Assembly: GCA_910576785.1 (NCBI GenBank)
Contig: CAJTJG010000011.1
Span: forward strand, 52,162-116,161
From: an uncultured Duncaniella sp.
GTDB taxonomy: Bacteria > Bacteroidota > Bacteroidia > Bacteroidales > Muribaculaceae
DNA: 64,000 bases
Direction of reading: 5' to 3'
This document shows, piece after piece, positions 1 through 8,358 of this stretch. A model generated the notes under the pieces. It worked only from the letters and a program-made list of their open reading frames with translations, was not told the DNA's origin and did not search any database. Every line of letters begins with the position of its first letter. Positions within the stretch are counted from its first letter, which is position 1. A program made the translations under genes and the position numbers.

Positions 1-2056
1 GGCGGTCTATGCCGTCGATGCGCACGGTGGTGAGGAAGGTCTCGGTGACATCCTCCCACTTCACGGCCAGGATGCGCGGGCCGTAGCTTGCCTTGAGCAC
101 CTGGGCGCGTGGGCAGGTGAGGGCATGGATCTCAACCTCGCCGTCGTCGCGTATGAATCCCATCACATCATCGCCGGGGATGGGGCGGCAGCAGTCCGAC
201 AGATGGAAATTGCGCTCGTTGTCGTTGAACCGCAGCACATAGGTCTCCTTCGTGTTGATCTTGGCCGGTTTGGCCGACGTGGTTTCGGCTGTGGGGTCTT
301 TTTTCTTCTTGTCGCTTCCGCCGAAGCCCAGACGGAACAGGCGCGACACCAGCGAGCGTGCTCCGCGCGAGGTGTTGACGTTGAGATAGTCGTCGATCGA
401 CGCCTCTCCGCTGCCGAGTTTGTAGAACAGCTCCTCGCGTGTCTGCACGTGGTATGTGCCCAGGATCTTCGTTATCACATCATTGTTCAGAGTGATACTG
501 TTCTCGGTGAGGAAGGTGTCGAATATCTTCTTGCCCTCCTCGATGACCGGCTGCGACTCGCGGCGCAGTTCCTTGCGCAGACGGGTCTTGGCCTTGGCTG
601 TGGAGAGGAATGTCATCCACTCGCGCTTGGGGGTCTGCGACTGTGAGGTGAGCACCTCCACCTGGTCGCCCGAGTTGAGTTTCTGCGACAGCGGCACCAG
701 TTTGTGGTTCACCTTGCCGGCTATGCAGTGGTTGCCTATCTCGGAGTGGAGTGTGTAGGCCACGTCGAGCACAGTGGCTCCCGCCGGGAGTGTAAGCAGT
801 TCGCCCTTGGGAGTGAAGACAACTATCTCGGATGAGAAGAGGTTGAGTTTGAGCGTGTCCAGGAAGTCAATGGCGTTTGGCGTCGGGTCGTCGAGGATAT
901 CCTTGATGGTGCGGAGCCACACAGAGAGCTCGCTCTCTTCCTCCCCCTCGCCACCAATCTTGTACTTCCAGTGGGCGGCGAACCCCTTCTCGGCTATCTC
1001 GTCCATGCGGCGCGAGCGTATCTGCACCTCGATCCAGTTGCCGTCGGGGCCCATGAGGGTGACATGAAGGGCCTGATAGCCGTTGGCTTTTGGCACGGCC
1101 ACCCAGTCGCGTATGCGCTCGGGGTGCGGGCGGTAGAGATCGGTCAGCGCCGCATATATGCGGTAGCACATCTCTTTCTCTCCTATCCCCTGCGGCGGAT
1201 CGAATATGATCCTCATGGCATAGAGGTCATATACCTCCTCGAATGGAATGTGCTTGGTCTCCATCTTTCGCCATATGGAGTAGACCGACTTGAGCCGGGC
1301 CTTGGCCTCATATTCCAGTCCCATGGCGTCGAGACGCTCGGCTATCGGTGCGGCGAAATTGTTGTAGACCATGGAGCGTCCCTCCTCGCTGCGGCGCAGC
1401 AGTCCGGATATGCGCTCATACTCGCGCGGATGCTCATATTTGAAGCTGAGATCCTCCAGCTCGGTCTTGATGGCGAAGAGGCCCAGACGATGGGCCAGCG
1501 GGGCATAGATATAGAGGGTCTCGCCCGCTATCTTGTATTGCTTGTTGGGGGCCATTGATCCGAGGGTGCGCATGTTGTGCAGACGGTCGGCCATCTTGAT
1601 GAGCACCACGCGTATGTCCTGGCTCATGGTCAGGAGGAGCTTGCGGAAATTCTCTGCCTGTGCCGATGCCTTGTCGCCGAATATACCGCCCGAGATCTTG
1701 GTGAGTCCCGCCACTATCTCGGCTATCTTCTTGCCGAAATGCTGCTCTATGTCCTCGACGGTGAACTCCGTGTCCTCGACCACGTCATGAAGCAGGGCCG
1801 CGCATATCGATGTCGAGCCAAGTCCTATCTCCTGCGAGGCTATCTTGGCCACCGCTATGGGGTGGAGTATGTAGGGCTCGCCCGAACGGCGGCGCACTCC
1901 GTGGTGGGCCTCTCTGGCAAATTTGAAGGCGCGCTCGATTATATCTACCTTCTTGCGGTGATTGCTGGACATGTAGCCGTCAAGCAGATCGCGGAATTCG
2001 CGGTCTATCAGACGGTTCTCCTCTTCGGCAGACAGGGTGTAGGGCTTAGTTTCCAT
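1..2056 (-). CDS. rel: RelA/SpoT-family (p)ppGpp synthetase/hydrolase, 3' end outside window
   Basis: Bifunctional stringent-response enzyme that makes and degrades (p)ppGpp. The first 685 codons lie in the window. Reading from the ATG at 2056: an HD hydrolase domain with SGEPYILHP near residue 58 and the metal-binding LLHDVVEDTEF near 88-98, plus KMADRLHNMRTL; then the synthetase domain (DLYAMRIIF, RDWVAVPKANGYQALH); a TGS domain (VVFTPKGELLTLPAGATVLD); and a conserved SDCCRPIPGDD region. The frame runs off the left edge in VRIDGIDR, the start of the expected C-terminal ACT domain, so about 50 residues are missing. The intact HD motif suggests a long bifunctional Rel/SpoT rather than a synthetase-only RelA. 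The sugar nucleotidyltransferase gene lies 54 bp upstream on the same strand. Confidence 0.95.
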   Translation of the reverse strand, partial: METKPYTLSAEEENRLIDREFRDLLDGYMSSNHRKKVDIIERAFKFAREAHHGVRRRSGEPYILHPIAVAKIASQEIGLGSTSICAALLHDVVEDTEFTVEDIEQHFGKKIAEIVAGLTKISGGIFGDKASAQAENFRKLLLTMSQDIRVVLIKMADRLHNMRTLGSMAPNKQYKIAGETLYIYAPLAHRLGLFAIKTELEDLSFKYEHPREYERISGLLRRSEEGRSMVYNNFAAPIAERLDAMGLEYEAKARLKSVYSIWRKMETKHIPFEEVYDLYAMRIIFDPPQGIGEKEMCYRIYAALTDLYRPHPERIRDWVAVPKANGYQALHVTLMGPDGNWIEVQIRSRRMDEIAEKGFAAHWKYKIGGEGEEESELSVWLRTIKDILDDPTPNAIDFLDTLKLNLFSSEIVVFTPKGELLTLPAGATVLDVAYTLHSEIGNHCIAGKVNHKLVPLSQKLNSGDQVEVLTSQSQTPKREWMTFLSTAKAKTRLRKELRRESQPVIEEGKKIFDTFLTENSITLNNDVITKILGTYHVQTREELFYKLGSGEASIDDYLNVNTSRGARSLVSRLFRLGFGGSDKKKKDPTAETTSAKPAKINTKETYVLRFNDNERNFHLSDCCRPIPGDDVMGFIRDDGEVEIHALTCPRAQVLKASYGPRILAVKWEDVTETFLTTVRIDGIDR

Positions 2057-2110
2057 AGCGGCGGGATTAGGCGGGGTTAGAATTTGGAGGTTGTCTTTTT
2101 CAACAACTTC

Positions 2111-3190
2111 TTAGAGGTACGTGTCGCCGAAGGTCAGTTTGACGTCGGTCACCATCTGCTTGATGCGCTGCTCCTCGCTCTTTGGGCATACGAGAAGCAC
2201 GTCGCCTGTGTCGGCTATGATATAGTCGTTCAGGCCGTGGACCACAACCAGTTTCTCGGATCCGGCGGCAAAGATATTTCCGGTCGACTCGTAGGCCAGC
2301 ACGCGGGTGTCGCCGGCCACATTGGCCTGCTCGTTCTTGGCTGAGTTGTCATACAGGGCGCTCCATGTGCCGAGATCGTTCCATCCGAAGTTCACACACT
2401 CCACATAGACGTTTTCTGCTTTCTCCATCACGGCATAGTCTATCGAGTTGGCCGGACACGACTCGAAGTTGTGCTCTATGAACTCCTTCTCGCCGGGGGT
2501 GCCGAACACACCCAGACCGCGGTCGAACAGTGTGGTCAGATCCGAGTCGTAGCGGTGGAGCGCTTCGATGATCGAACTTGCTTTCCACAGGAATATACCG
2601 GCGTTCCAGAAGAATTCGCCGGAGTCAAGGAATACCTTGGCGAGATCCGCGTTGGGCTTTTCGGTGAAGGTCTTCACCTTGAGTATCCCCTCGGTCTCCT
2701 CGCGTCCTATCTGTATGTAGCCGTAGCCTGTCTCCGGGCGGGTGGGCTTTATGCCGAGTGTGAGAAGGGCGTCGTGGGTCTCCACGAAGTCAAATCCGCG
2801 GGCCACGCTGTCGGCAAATATGCTCTCGCCCGTTATCAGATGGTCGCTCGGGGTCACTATCATCGAAGCCTCGGGATCCATGGCGGCTATATGGTATGCC
2901 GCCCATGCTATGCACGGGGCCGTGTTGCGGCGTGCGGGTTCGAGCAGGATGTTGTGCTCGTCGATGTCAGGAAGCTGTTCGCGTATCAGATGGGCATAGC
3001 GGGCGTTGGTCACCACTACGATATTCTCCTTGGGTACGAGGGGGAGTATGCGGTCGTAGGACATCTGCAGGAGTGACCGTCCCGTGCCAAGGAAGTCGAT
3101 GAACTGTTTCGGACGGTTTTCGCGGGAATAGGGCCAGAAACGGCTTCCTACACCTCCGCACATTATGACGCAATAACGATGTGAGGCCAT
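2111..3190 (-). CDS. manC: mannose-1-phosphate guanylyltransferase
   Basis: Makes GDP-mannose from mannose-1-phosphate and GTP, the precursor for GDP-mannose/GDP-fucose surface glycans. The 359-residue protein opens with the nucleotidyltransferase signature (IMCGGVGSRFWPYSR, residues 9-23, then RPKQF), followed by EPARRNTAPCIAWAA near 83-97, TPSDHLI near 113 and ETGYGYIQIG near 152. It has only the transferase domain and lacks the fused C-terminal phosphomannose isomerase domain of long ManC/AlgA proteins, so isomerisation must be encoded elsewhere. A plausible promoter lies upstream (TTG, 20 bp, then TATCTTAG at 3228-3235 on the minus strand). Confidence 0.93.
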   Translation of the reverse strand: MASHRYCVIMCGGVGSRFWPYSRENRPKQFIDFLGTGRSLLQMSYDRILPLVPKENIVVVTNARYAHLIREQLPDIDEHNILLEPARRNTAPCIAWAAYHIAAMDPEASMIVTPSDHLITGESIFADSVARGFDFVETHDALLTLGIKPTRPETGYGYIQIGREETEGILKVKTFTEKPNADLAKVFLDSGEFFWNAGIFLWKASSIIEALHRYDSDLTTLFDRGLGVFGTPGEKEFIEHNFESCPANSIDYAVMEKAENVYVECVNFGWNDLGTWSALYDNSAKNEQANVAGDTRVLAYESTGNIFAAGSEKLVVVHGLNDYIIADTGDVLLVCPKSEEQRIKQMVTDVKLTFGDTYL

Positions 3191-3300
3191 GATAAGGGGT
3201 AGTTTGGTTAAGAGCTCTAATCAAGCCGCTAAGATACAAAAAAAAACACCACGCGCCAAGGGTTACGCCTGAGGGGGACGTAAAAATGTGCCGAATACGC

Positions 3301-3774
3301 TCATCGTCGGTATGGTTCGTCGTATCTTTTGCCCTTGTGGCGTCGGGCTTTGGCCGGTTTGACGGGAGTGGCTCTCTCAGGATGCGTCACTGCCTCTGCG
3401 GGGACGGTTGCACAGCTCTCCGCTACGGTGTGATCCGCGGGTAGCGTTGCTTCCCCGTCCGTCTGTGTCTCTCCGGCGGTCTGCATCTCCTCTTTGGCCC
3501 TGCGGCGTGCGGCGGCACGTTCGCGTGCCTCGCGTGAGCGGCGCATGGCAGTGTCGATATCATCCTTTATCATGTGGAAGATGATATCGTATATGTCGTG
3601 GCGGTCATACCATGGGAGTATCACTTTGCCATTCTCTATGTAGGTGTCGATGGTCTGGACAAATTCTTCGAAGTCATCCTCGCGTCCGGCTATCTTCACT
3701 CCAGTCAGAGCCTTGCTGATGATCTTGTCGTAAGCGCTTTTTGACAGCGGCTTGTCCCACTTTGCAGTCTTCAT
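3301..3774 (-). CDS. conserved-looking hypothetical protein with basic tail
   Basis: I do not recognise this 157-residue protein. The first ~75 residues look folded and mixed charged/aromatic (GREDDFEEFVQTIDTYIENG, then WYDRHDIYDIIFHMIKDD). They are followed by an Arg/Ala-rich helix (residues ~80-95) and a low-complexity Thr/Glu/Ala stretch ending in a lysine/arginine-rich tail (KPAKARRHKGKRYDEPYRR). The basic end could bind nucleic acid or ribosomes, but this is a guess. No signal peptide or membrane segment. It is probably monocistronic: a TAACTTTG -7 element lies 26 bp upstream (3800-3807), and it is followed 110 bp later by the guanylyltransferase gene. Confidence 0.75.
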   Translation of the reverse strand: MKTAKWDKPLSKSAYDKIISKALTGVKIAGREDDFEEFVQTIDTYIENGKVILPWYDRHDIYDIIFHMIKDDIDTAMRRSREARERAAARRRAKEEMQTAGETQTDGEATLPADHTVAESCATVPAEAVTHPERATPVKPAKARRHKGKRYDEPYRR

Positions 3775-3799
3775 ATCTTTTACTTTTGATTGATTTCTG

Positions 3800-3807
3800 C
3801 AAAGTTA
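3800..3807 (-). promoter_or_regulatory. -7 element (TAACTTTG) of the 3301-3774 gene
   Basis: Reads TAACTTTG on the minus strand, matching the Bacteroidota TAnnTTTG consensus, 26 bp before the ATG at 3774. No clear -33 TTTG is visible. Confidence 0.55.
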
Positions 3808-3821
3808 AAGTCATTTTCATG

Positions 3822-4763
3822 CTAAAAAGGTGCGGTAATGTCGCGAAGCGGTTTGTCCATGAGTTCGAGAACCCGTCCGGTGAACTCGTCGGCAGGGAGC
3901 GTGGCGGGGAGCCAGTGTATGTGATGGCCACGGCGCTCCATGCCACGGAACCATGTCATCTGCCTTTTGGCGAACTGGTGTATGGCTATCTCGAGCTGCC
4001 GCTCCATCTCCTGGCGGGTGAGGCGTCCGGTGACGTAGAGTGTCAGGTACTTGTATTCGAGTCCGTAGTATATGAGGTTGTCGGGATCTACGCCGCTCTC
4101 TATCAGTCCGGCCACTTCGTCGATCATCCCCTGCCCGAGGCGGGCGTGCAGACGGTCGGTGATGCGTCTGCGGCGGGTGTCGCGGTCTATGTCCACACCT
4201 ATCAGGGTGACGTCCTCCAGCGGATGTGGCTCGGCCTGCATGGCTGCCTCGGGATGGGTGCGGTAGTAGGTCTGTATCTCGATGGCACGGATGGCGCGCT
4301 GGGGGGTGTCGACATCGGTGATGTTGTGGAGGCTCTTCATGGATGCGAGCATGGCGGTAAGCTCGTCGAGCGACAATCCTCTCAGACTCGCGCGCAGTTC
4401 AGGATCGGCGGGCACTTCCGGTAGCCGCAGACCGTTGATCACGCTCTCCACATAAAGTCCCGTGCCACCGCACACTATGGGGAGATGGCCACGCTCCTCG
4501 ATGGCGGCACGCGCCGCGGCGAAGTCGCGCAGATATTCGTAGAGATTATATCTGTAGCCCGCGGGGCATATGTCTATGAGATGGTGGGCCACGCCGTCAT
4601 ACTCGGCAAGATCCTTGCCGGTGCCGAGATCCATGCCGCGGTATATCTGGCGCGAGTCCGCGCTTATTATCTCCCCGCCGGTGGCCTTGGCCAGATGGAC
4701 GGCACGGGTGGTCTTGCCCGAGGCTGTCGGGCCGGTGATGACTACGAGCGGACGTCTCATCAT
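3822..4763 (-). CDS. miaA: tRNA dimethylallyltransferase MiaA
   Basis: Transfers a dimethylallyl group to A37 of tRNAs reading UNN codons. The 313-residue product starts at the double ATG (4763/4760), which places the P-loop VITGPTASGKTT at residues 8-19, followed by the substrate motif ISADSRQIYRGMDLGTGK and GGTGLYVESVINGL. The open frame extends farther upstream, but that part overlaps the preceding membrane-protein gene and is not MiaA-like, so the internal start is chosen. The upstream gene's stop (4766-4768) lies 2 bp away, indicating co-transcription. Confidence 0.95.
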   Translation of the reverse strand: MMRRPLVVITGPTASGKTTRAVHLAKATGGEIISADSRQIYRGMDLGTGKDLAEYDGVAHHLIDICPAGYRYNLYEYLRDFAAARAAIEERGHLPIVCGGTGLYVESVINGLRLPEVPADPELRASLRGLSLDELTAMLASMKSLHNITDVDTPQRAIRAIEIQTYYRTHPEAAMQAEPHPLEDVTLIGVDIDRDTRRRRITDRLHARLGQGMIDEVAGLIESGVDPDNLIYYGLEYKYLTLYVTGRLTRQEMERQLEIAIHQFAKRQMTWFRGMERRGHHIHWLPATLPADEFTGRVLELMDKPLRDITAPF

Positions 4764-4765
4764 GG

Positions 4766-6103
4766 TCAGTTCTCGCTGTCGTTGCTGCGGTTGAACAGGC
4801 GCCGCAGGCGGTAGAATGGTTTGTCCTCGTTGAACCGGGCCACATTGAGCCAGCGGGGCGAGTTGAAGTCCACGTCCCAGTCCTGGATACCCTTGATGCG
4901 GAATATGGGGCGATAGTTCTTCACCTTGTAGAGGCGCCGGCCGTCGGCGTTGTAGGTTTTCCAGGCCATGGTGACGGTGTAGAGGCGGTGTATCTCGGCG
5001 GCGAGCATAGGGGAGAGCTCGTGGTTGTGGAGCAGGCGCTCCAGACGCGAGAGATTGTACCACTTGCCGTTTTTGACGGTGGGGGTGGGCTTGATGTCCT
5101 TGTCGTGGGGGGTGCAGATGAAGTGAAACACGTTGCGGTTGCCCGATGCCTCAAACGATTCGTACATGAACCTGAGCGAGAAGTCATCGGGATTGACGTT
5201 GAGGATATTGCACAGGTGCATGGTGGCCATCTCCTTGGTCACCGTATCGCGGTGGGTGACGATGACCTCGGCGGGAGTGTCGAAGAATCGGCTGTCGGGT
5301 ATGTCGCCATACTCGTCCTCGTTGCGGCTCAGGAATATATTGTCGTCCCACAGTATGAGAAAGCGTATGGATGTGGAGCGTCCGTGTCTCTTCTCGCTAC
5401 CCTCGGTGTCCTGGAAGTAATATGCCCATATGGTGAAGTAGCGGGCTCCGAGATAGAACACGGAGAGCAGGTAGAGTATCACCGGTATCCAGCAGAAGAA
5501 GAATCTGTCCGGGGTGTTGAGGTTGACGTTGATGTAGAAGAAGAAATAGTATACCCAGCATACCACGGTGAGGATAGCGGAGATACCCATTATGAAGAAT
5601 CGCTGGTATTCGCTCTCCTGGGCGAAGAGTTTGCCGAGGAATCCGCGTTCGCTCCTCGTGCCGAGCATCACGCGGCATGTCTGGCAGGCGGAGTAGCGCA
5701 GGCCGAGTATCTTGGTCCACACCGTGACGAGAAATACCACCGGGGCTATGATGAGCACGGAATTGAAAGGCAGCGAGGGGTTGAGCACCTCGTCGCCATA
5801 CACTCTTCCGGCCACACCCTTGGCGAAGAGCACGGCTATGATGAGCATGATCACTCCCGATATGCCGAGCGAGCGGATGACTATGGAGGGGATGAGCGGA
5901 CATACCGCCGAGCGGCTGCGCAGCGAGCTCCGGTCATAGATGATGAGCGCACCCATCACAGCGAATGTGATGAAGGGCACCGCAAGCTTGGGGAGATAGG
6001 CTCCAAGCAGTATGGGGAGAGTCAGGGCGCCGCCGGCAACGATCCAGTTGAGCCAGATGTTGAAGATGGCACTTTCGTGGGACATTGTATGGTTATCGCT
6101 CAT
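4766..6103 (-). CDS. hypothetical integral membrane protein
   Basis: A 445-residue protein with no family I can name. The start MSDNHTMSH at 6103 is chosen because its ATG overlaps the stop of the upstream peptidase (ATGA). The N-terminal half has hydrophobic segments at roughly residues 13-55, 75-95, 115-140, 175-200 and 205-235. A cysteine pair YSACQTCRVMLG sits near residue 147 and could be a small metal site or a disulfide. The C-terminal ~200 residues are hydrophilic (LFILWDD, PAEVIVTHRDTVTKEM, HFICTPHDKDIKPTP) and probably cytoplasmic. It is sandwiched in one transcription unit between the DPP IV-like peptidase and miaA, which does not reveal its role. Confidence 0.8.
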   Translation of the reverse strand: MSDNHTMSHESAIFNIWLNWIVAGGALTLPILLGAYLPKLAVPFITFAVMGALIIYDRSSLRSRSAVCPLIPSIVIRSLGISGVIMLIIAVLFAKGVAGRVYGDEVLNPSLPFNSVLIIAPVVFLVTVWTKILGLRYSACQTCRVMLGTRSERGFLGKLFAQESEYQRFFIMGISAILTVVCWVYYFFFYINVNLNTPDRFFFCWIPVILYLLSVFYLGARYFTIWAYYFQDTEGSEKRHGRSTSIRFLILWDDNIFLSRNEDEYGDIPDSRFFDTPAEVIVTHRDTVTKEMATMHLCNILNVNPDDFSLRFMYESFEASGNRNVFHFICTPHDKDIKPTPTVKNGKWYNLSRLERLLHNHELSPMLAAEIHRLYTVTMAWKTYNADGRRLYKVKNYRPIFRIKGIQDWDVDFNSPRWLNVARFNEDKPFYRLRRLFNRSNDSEN

Positions 6104-8310
6104 AGGTTCTTGTTGAAATAGTCGAGCATCTTGGAGTAGACGTTGAGACGGGCGTCGCAGCCGTTGATGGAGTGGTTCATGTCGGGGTAGAGGAACATAT
6201 CGCACCATTTGCCGGCCTGCTGGAGCACGGAGACGTACTGCATGGTGTTCATCAGGTGGACATTGTCGTCGGATGTACCGTGCATGATGAGCAGAGGTAT
6301 GTCGAGCGCGGCGGCATGGCTCACGGGGGCTGACTCGCGGTAGCCTCCGGCATTCTCGCGCGGGGTGAGCATGAAGCGTTCGGCATAGACGGTGTCGTAG
6401 TACCGCCAGTCCGTCACAGGTGCTATGGCCACGGCGCAGGCAAACGGCGAGTCGCCGGTGGTGATGGCCATGAGTGTCTCGTAGCCTCCGTAGCTCCATC
6501 CGGTGATACCTATGCGTGCAGGATCCACATAGCGCTGCTTCATGGCCCAGCGTGCGGCGCCCTGCAGGTCGATGGTCTCATAGTGGCCGAGATCTTTGTA
6601 GACTGCTGTCTCCCAGGCGCGTCCTTTGAATCCGGTGCCACGGGGATCCACGCAGAGCACCACGTAGCCCTTCATGGCGGCATATTGTGTCCAGTCGGGA
6701 CGCCAGCGGTCGGCCACTTCCTGCGAGCCTGGTCCGCTGTACTGATGGATGATGAGCGGATAGCGGCGCGAGGGGTCGAAGCCGGCAGGTTTGATGATGT
6801 AGGCGTTCATATCGATACCCTCATCGGTGGTCACGGTGATGAACTCCCTCTGCGGGGCCGATGCATAGCGCGAGGCCAGGGCGGTGTTCTCCTCGAGCAC
6901 ACGTGCTTTCTTGTCGGATGGGGCGGCATAGAGCGTCACTACCGGCGGTGTGGCCGATGTGCTGTAGGTTATGGCATAGTGGCCCATGCCGGGAGCGAAC
7001 CATGCCGAGGCTGTGCCGGTGGCGGGGGAGAGGTGTTTCATCACTCCCTTTATGTCGATGCGCGACACCACACGGTTGATCGACCCTGTGGCTGTGGAGC
7101 GCACGTAACGGTTGCCGCGGGCGTCCTTGCCGTAATAGTCGGTGACATCGAAGTCGCCCGACGTGATCTGGCCGTCGAGGGCGCCGGCATATGTGTACCG
7201 GTAGGCATGGGTCCAGCCCGATCTGGCCGAGAGCACCACGAAACCGTCATCCTCGAATGTCATGTCCTCATATGTGGCCGATGGGAGCCATGCGTTGTCC
7301 TGCTCGGTGAGCACTGACTTGGCCACACCCGAGCGCGGATTCAGTGAGTAGACTTCCATGCGGGTCTGCGAGCGGTCGAGGGTCACGACCATCAGACGGT
7401 CGGACGACGCGCCTCCGTAGGCTATGCGGGGTATGTATTCTATGCGGCTGTCTGGCAGGGGGAGATTCTTTGTCTTGCGGTTGTCCACGTCGTAGCTGTG
7501 GAGTGTCACGGTCGAGTTGGTCTCTCCTGCCACGGGATATTTGTAGGTGAATCTGCCGGGATAGAGTGCATACTGCTTCATGGGGTCGCATGTGCCTTCG
7601 TAGAGCGTGAAGGAGTAGGGCGGCACCTCAGTCTCGTTGTATTTGAGATAGCACAATGTCATGCAGTCGGGTGCCCAGGCCATGGAGCATGTGGTGGTGA
7701 ACTCCTCCTCATACACCCAGTCGGCCACACCGTTTATCACCCTGTCCACGGCACCGTCGTTTGTCACAGCGGTTTCAGTGTCGTAGTCTATCTTTTTGAG
7801 CCATATGTTGTTGTCGGCGGCCACGAACGCCACCATGCGGCCATCGGGCGAGAAGAGTGGATCGCGCTGTGTGGGGTGCTGCTGCGAGAGCGGGCGAAGG
7901 ATGCGTGTGCGCAGTTCGTAGACGTAGTACGCCGCACGCACCGAACGGCGGTATATAGGCTCTTCGGCTGTGGCTATGAGAAGTTTGCTCCCGTCTGGGC
8001 TAAGTGTGAAGCTCTCTATCTTCTCTATGCTGTTCTCGCGGGTGTTGGAGATGTCCATCACGGTCTCGGTCTCCGATCCCGACTTGGTGTCGTGGCGTGT
8101 GATGCGCTTGCCGTCGTCGCTGAGGGCGAGGTATGTCAGTCCGTCGGGTGAGAAGGCCGGGCGCTCTACTGTGCGCGGAGCGTTGTCGGGGTAGACATAT
8201 GGAGCCATGTCGGCGAAATTTCCCACATGCGGACGTGAGGGTACTATTGTCGCACCGGCTCCTATCGCGGTGGCTATGATGGCAGTGAGTGTGGTAGCGA
8301 TGGTTTTCAT
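6100..8310 (-). CDS. dipeptidyl peptidase IV-like S9 serine peptidase
   Basis: Secreted or periplasmic peptidase that likely removes X-Pro/X-Ala dipeptides. The 736-residue protein has an N-terminal signal-like segment (MKTIATTLTAIIATAIGAGA), a beta-propeller region with repeated FSPDG/LSPDG blades, a DWVYEEEF motif near residue 196 matching the paired Glu that binds the substrate amino terminus in S9B enzymes, and a C-terminal alpha/beta hydrolase domain. The catalytic triad is visible: Ser606 in GWSYGG, Asp681 in HGTSDDNVH and His713 in MNHS. The length is normal for bacterial DPP IV. It overlaps the downstream membrane-protein gene by 4 bp (ATGA). Confidence 0.93.
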   Translation of the reverse strand: MKTIATTLTAIIATAIGAGATIVPSRPHVGNFADMAPYVYPDNAPRTVERPAFSPDGLTYLALSDDGKRITRHDTKSGSETETVMDISNTRENSIEKIESFTLSPDGSKLLIATAEEPIYRRSVRAAYYVYELRTRILRPLSQQHPTQRDPLFSPDGRMVAFVAADNNIWLKKIDYDTETAVTNDGAVDRVINGVADWVYEEEFTTTCSMAWAPDCMTLCYLKYNETEVPPYSFTLYEGTCDPMKQYALYPGRFTYKYPVAGETNSTVTLHSYDVDNRKTKNLPLPDSRIEYIPRIAYGGASSDRLMVVTLDRSQTRMEVYSLNPRSGVAKSVLTEQDNAWLPSATYEDMTFEDDGFVVLSARSGWTHAYRYTYAGALDGQITSGDFDVTDYYGKDARGNRYVRSTATGSINRVVSRIDIKGVMKHLSPATGTASAWFAPGMGHYAITYSTSATPPVVTLYAAPSDKKARVLEENTALASRYASAPQREFITVTTDEGIDMNAYIIKPAGFDPSRRYPLIIHQYSGPGSQEVADRWRPDWTQYAAMKGYVVLCVDPRGTGFKGRAWETAVYKDLGHYETIDLQGAARWAMKQRYVDPARIGITGWSYGGYETLMAITTGDSPFACAVAIAPVTDWRYYDTVYAERFMLTPRENAGGYRESAPVSHAAALDIPLLIMHGTSDDNVHLMNTMQYVSVLQQAGKWCDMFLYPDMNHSINGCDARLNVYSKMLDYFNKNL

Positions 8311-8358
8311 GTTGTCTTTGGGGGATGCGTCTTCCGTTCAGTCAGTGGATTGTGTGTG

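Noticed and set aside
2057..2110. Small GTTGT/ACAAC hairpin between manC and rel
   Set aside because: Stem of about 5 bp and no strong T-run on the minus strand; the two genes may be co-transcribed.
4988..6121. Plus-strand frame of 377 codons opposite the membrane-protein gene
   Set aside because: Acidic/His-rich composition typical of an antisense shadow; the minus-strand gene is supported by start/stop overlaps and hydrophobic segments.
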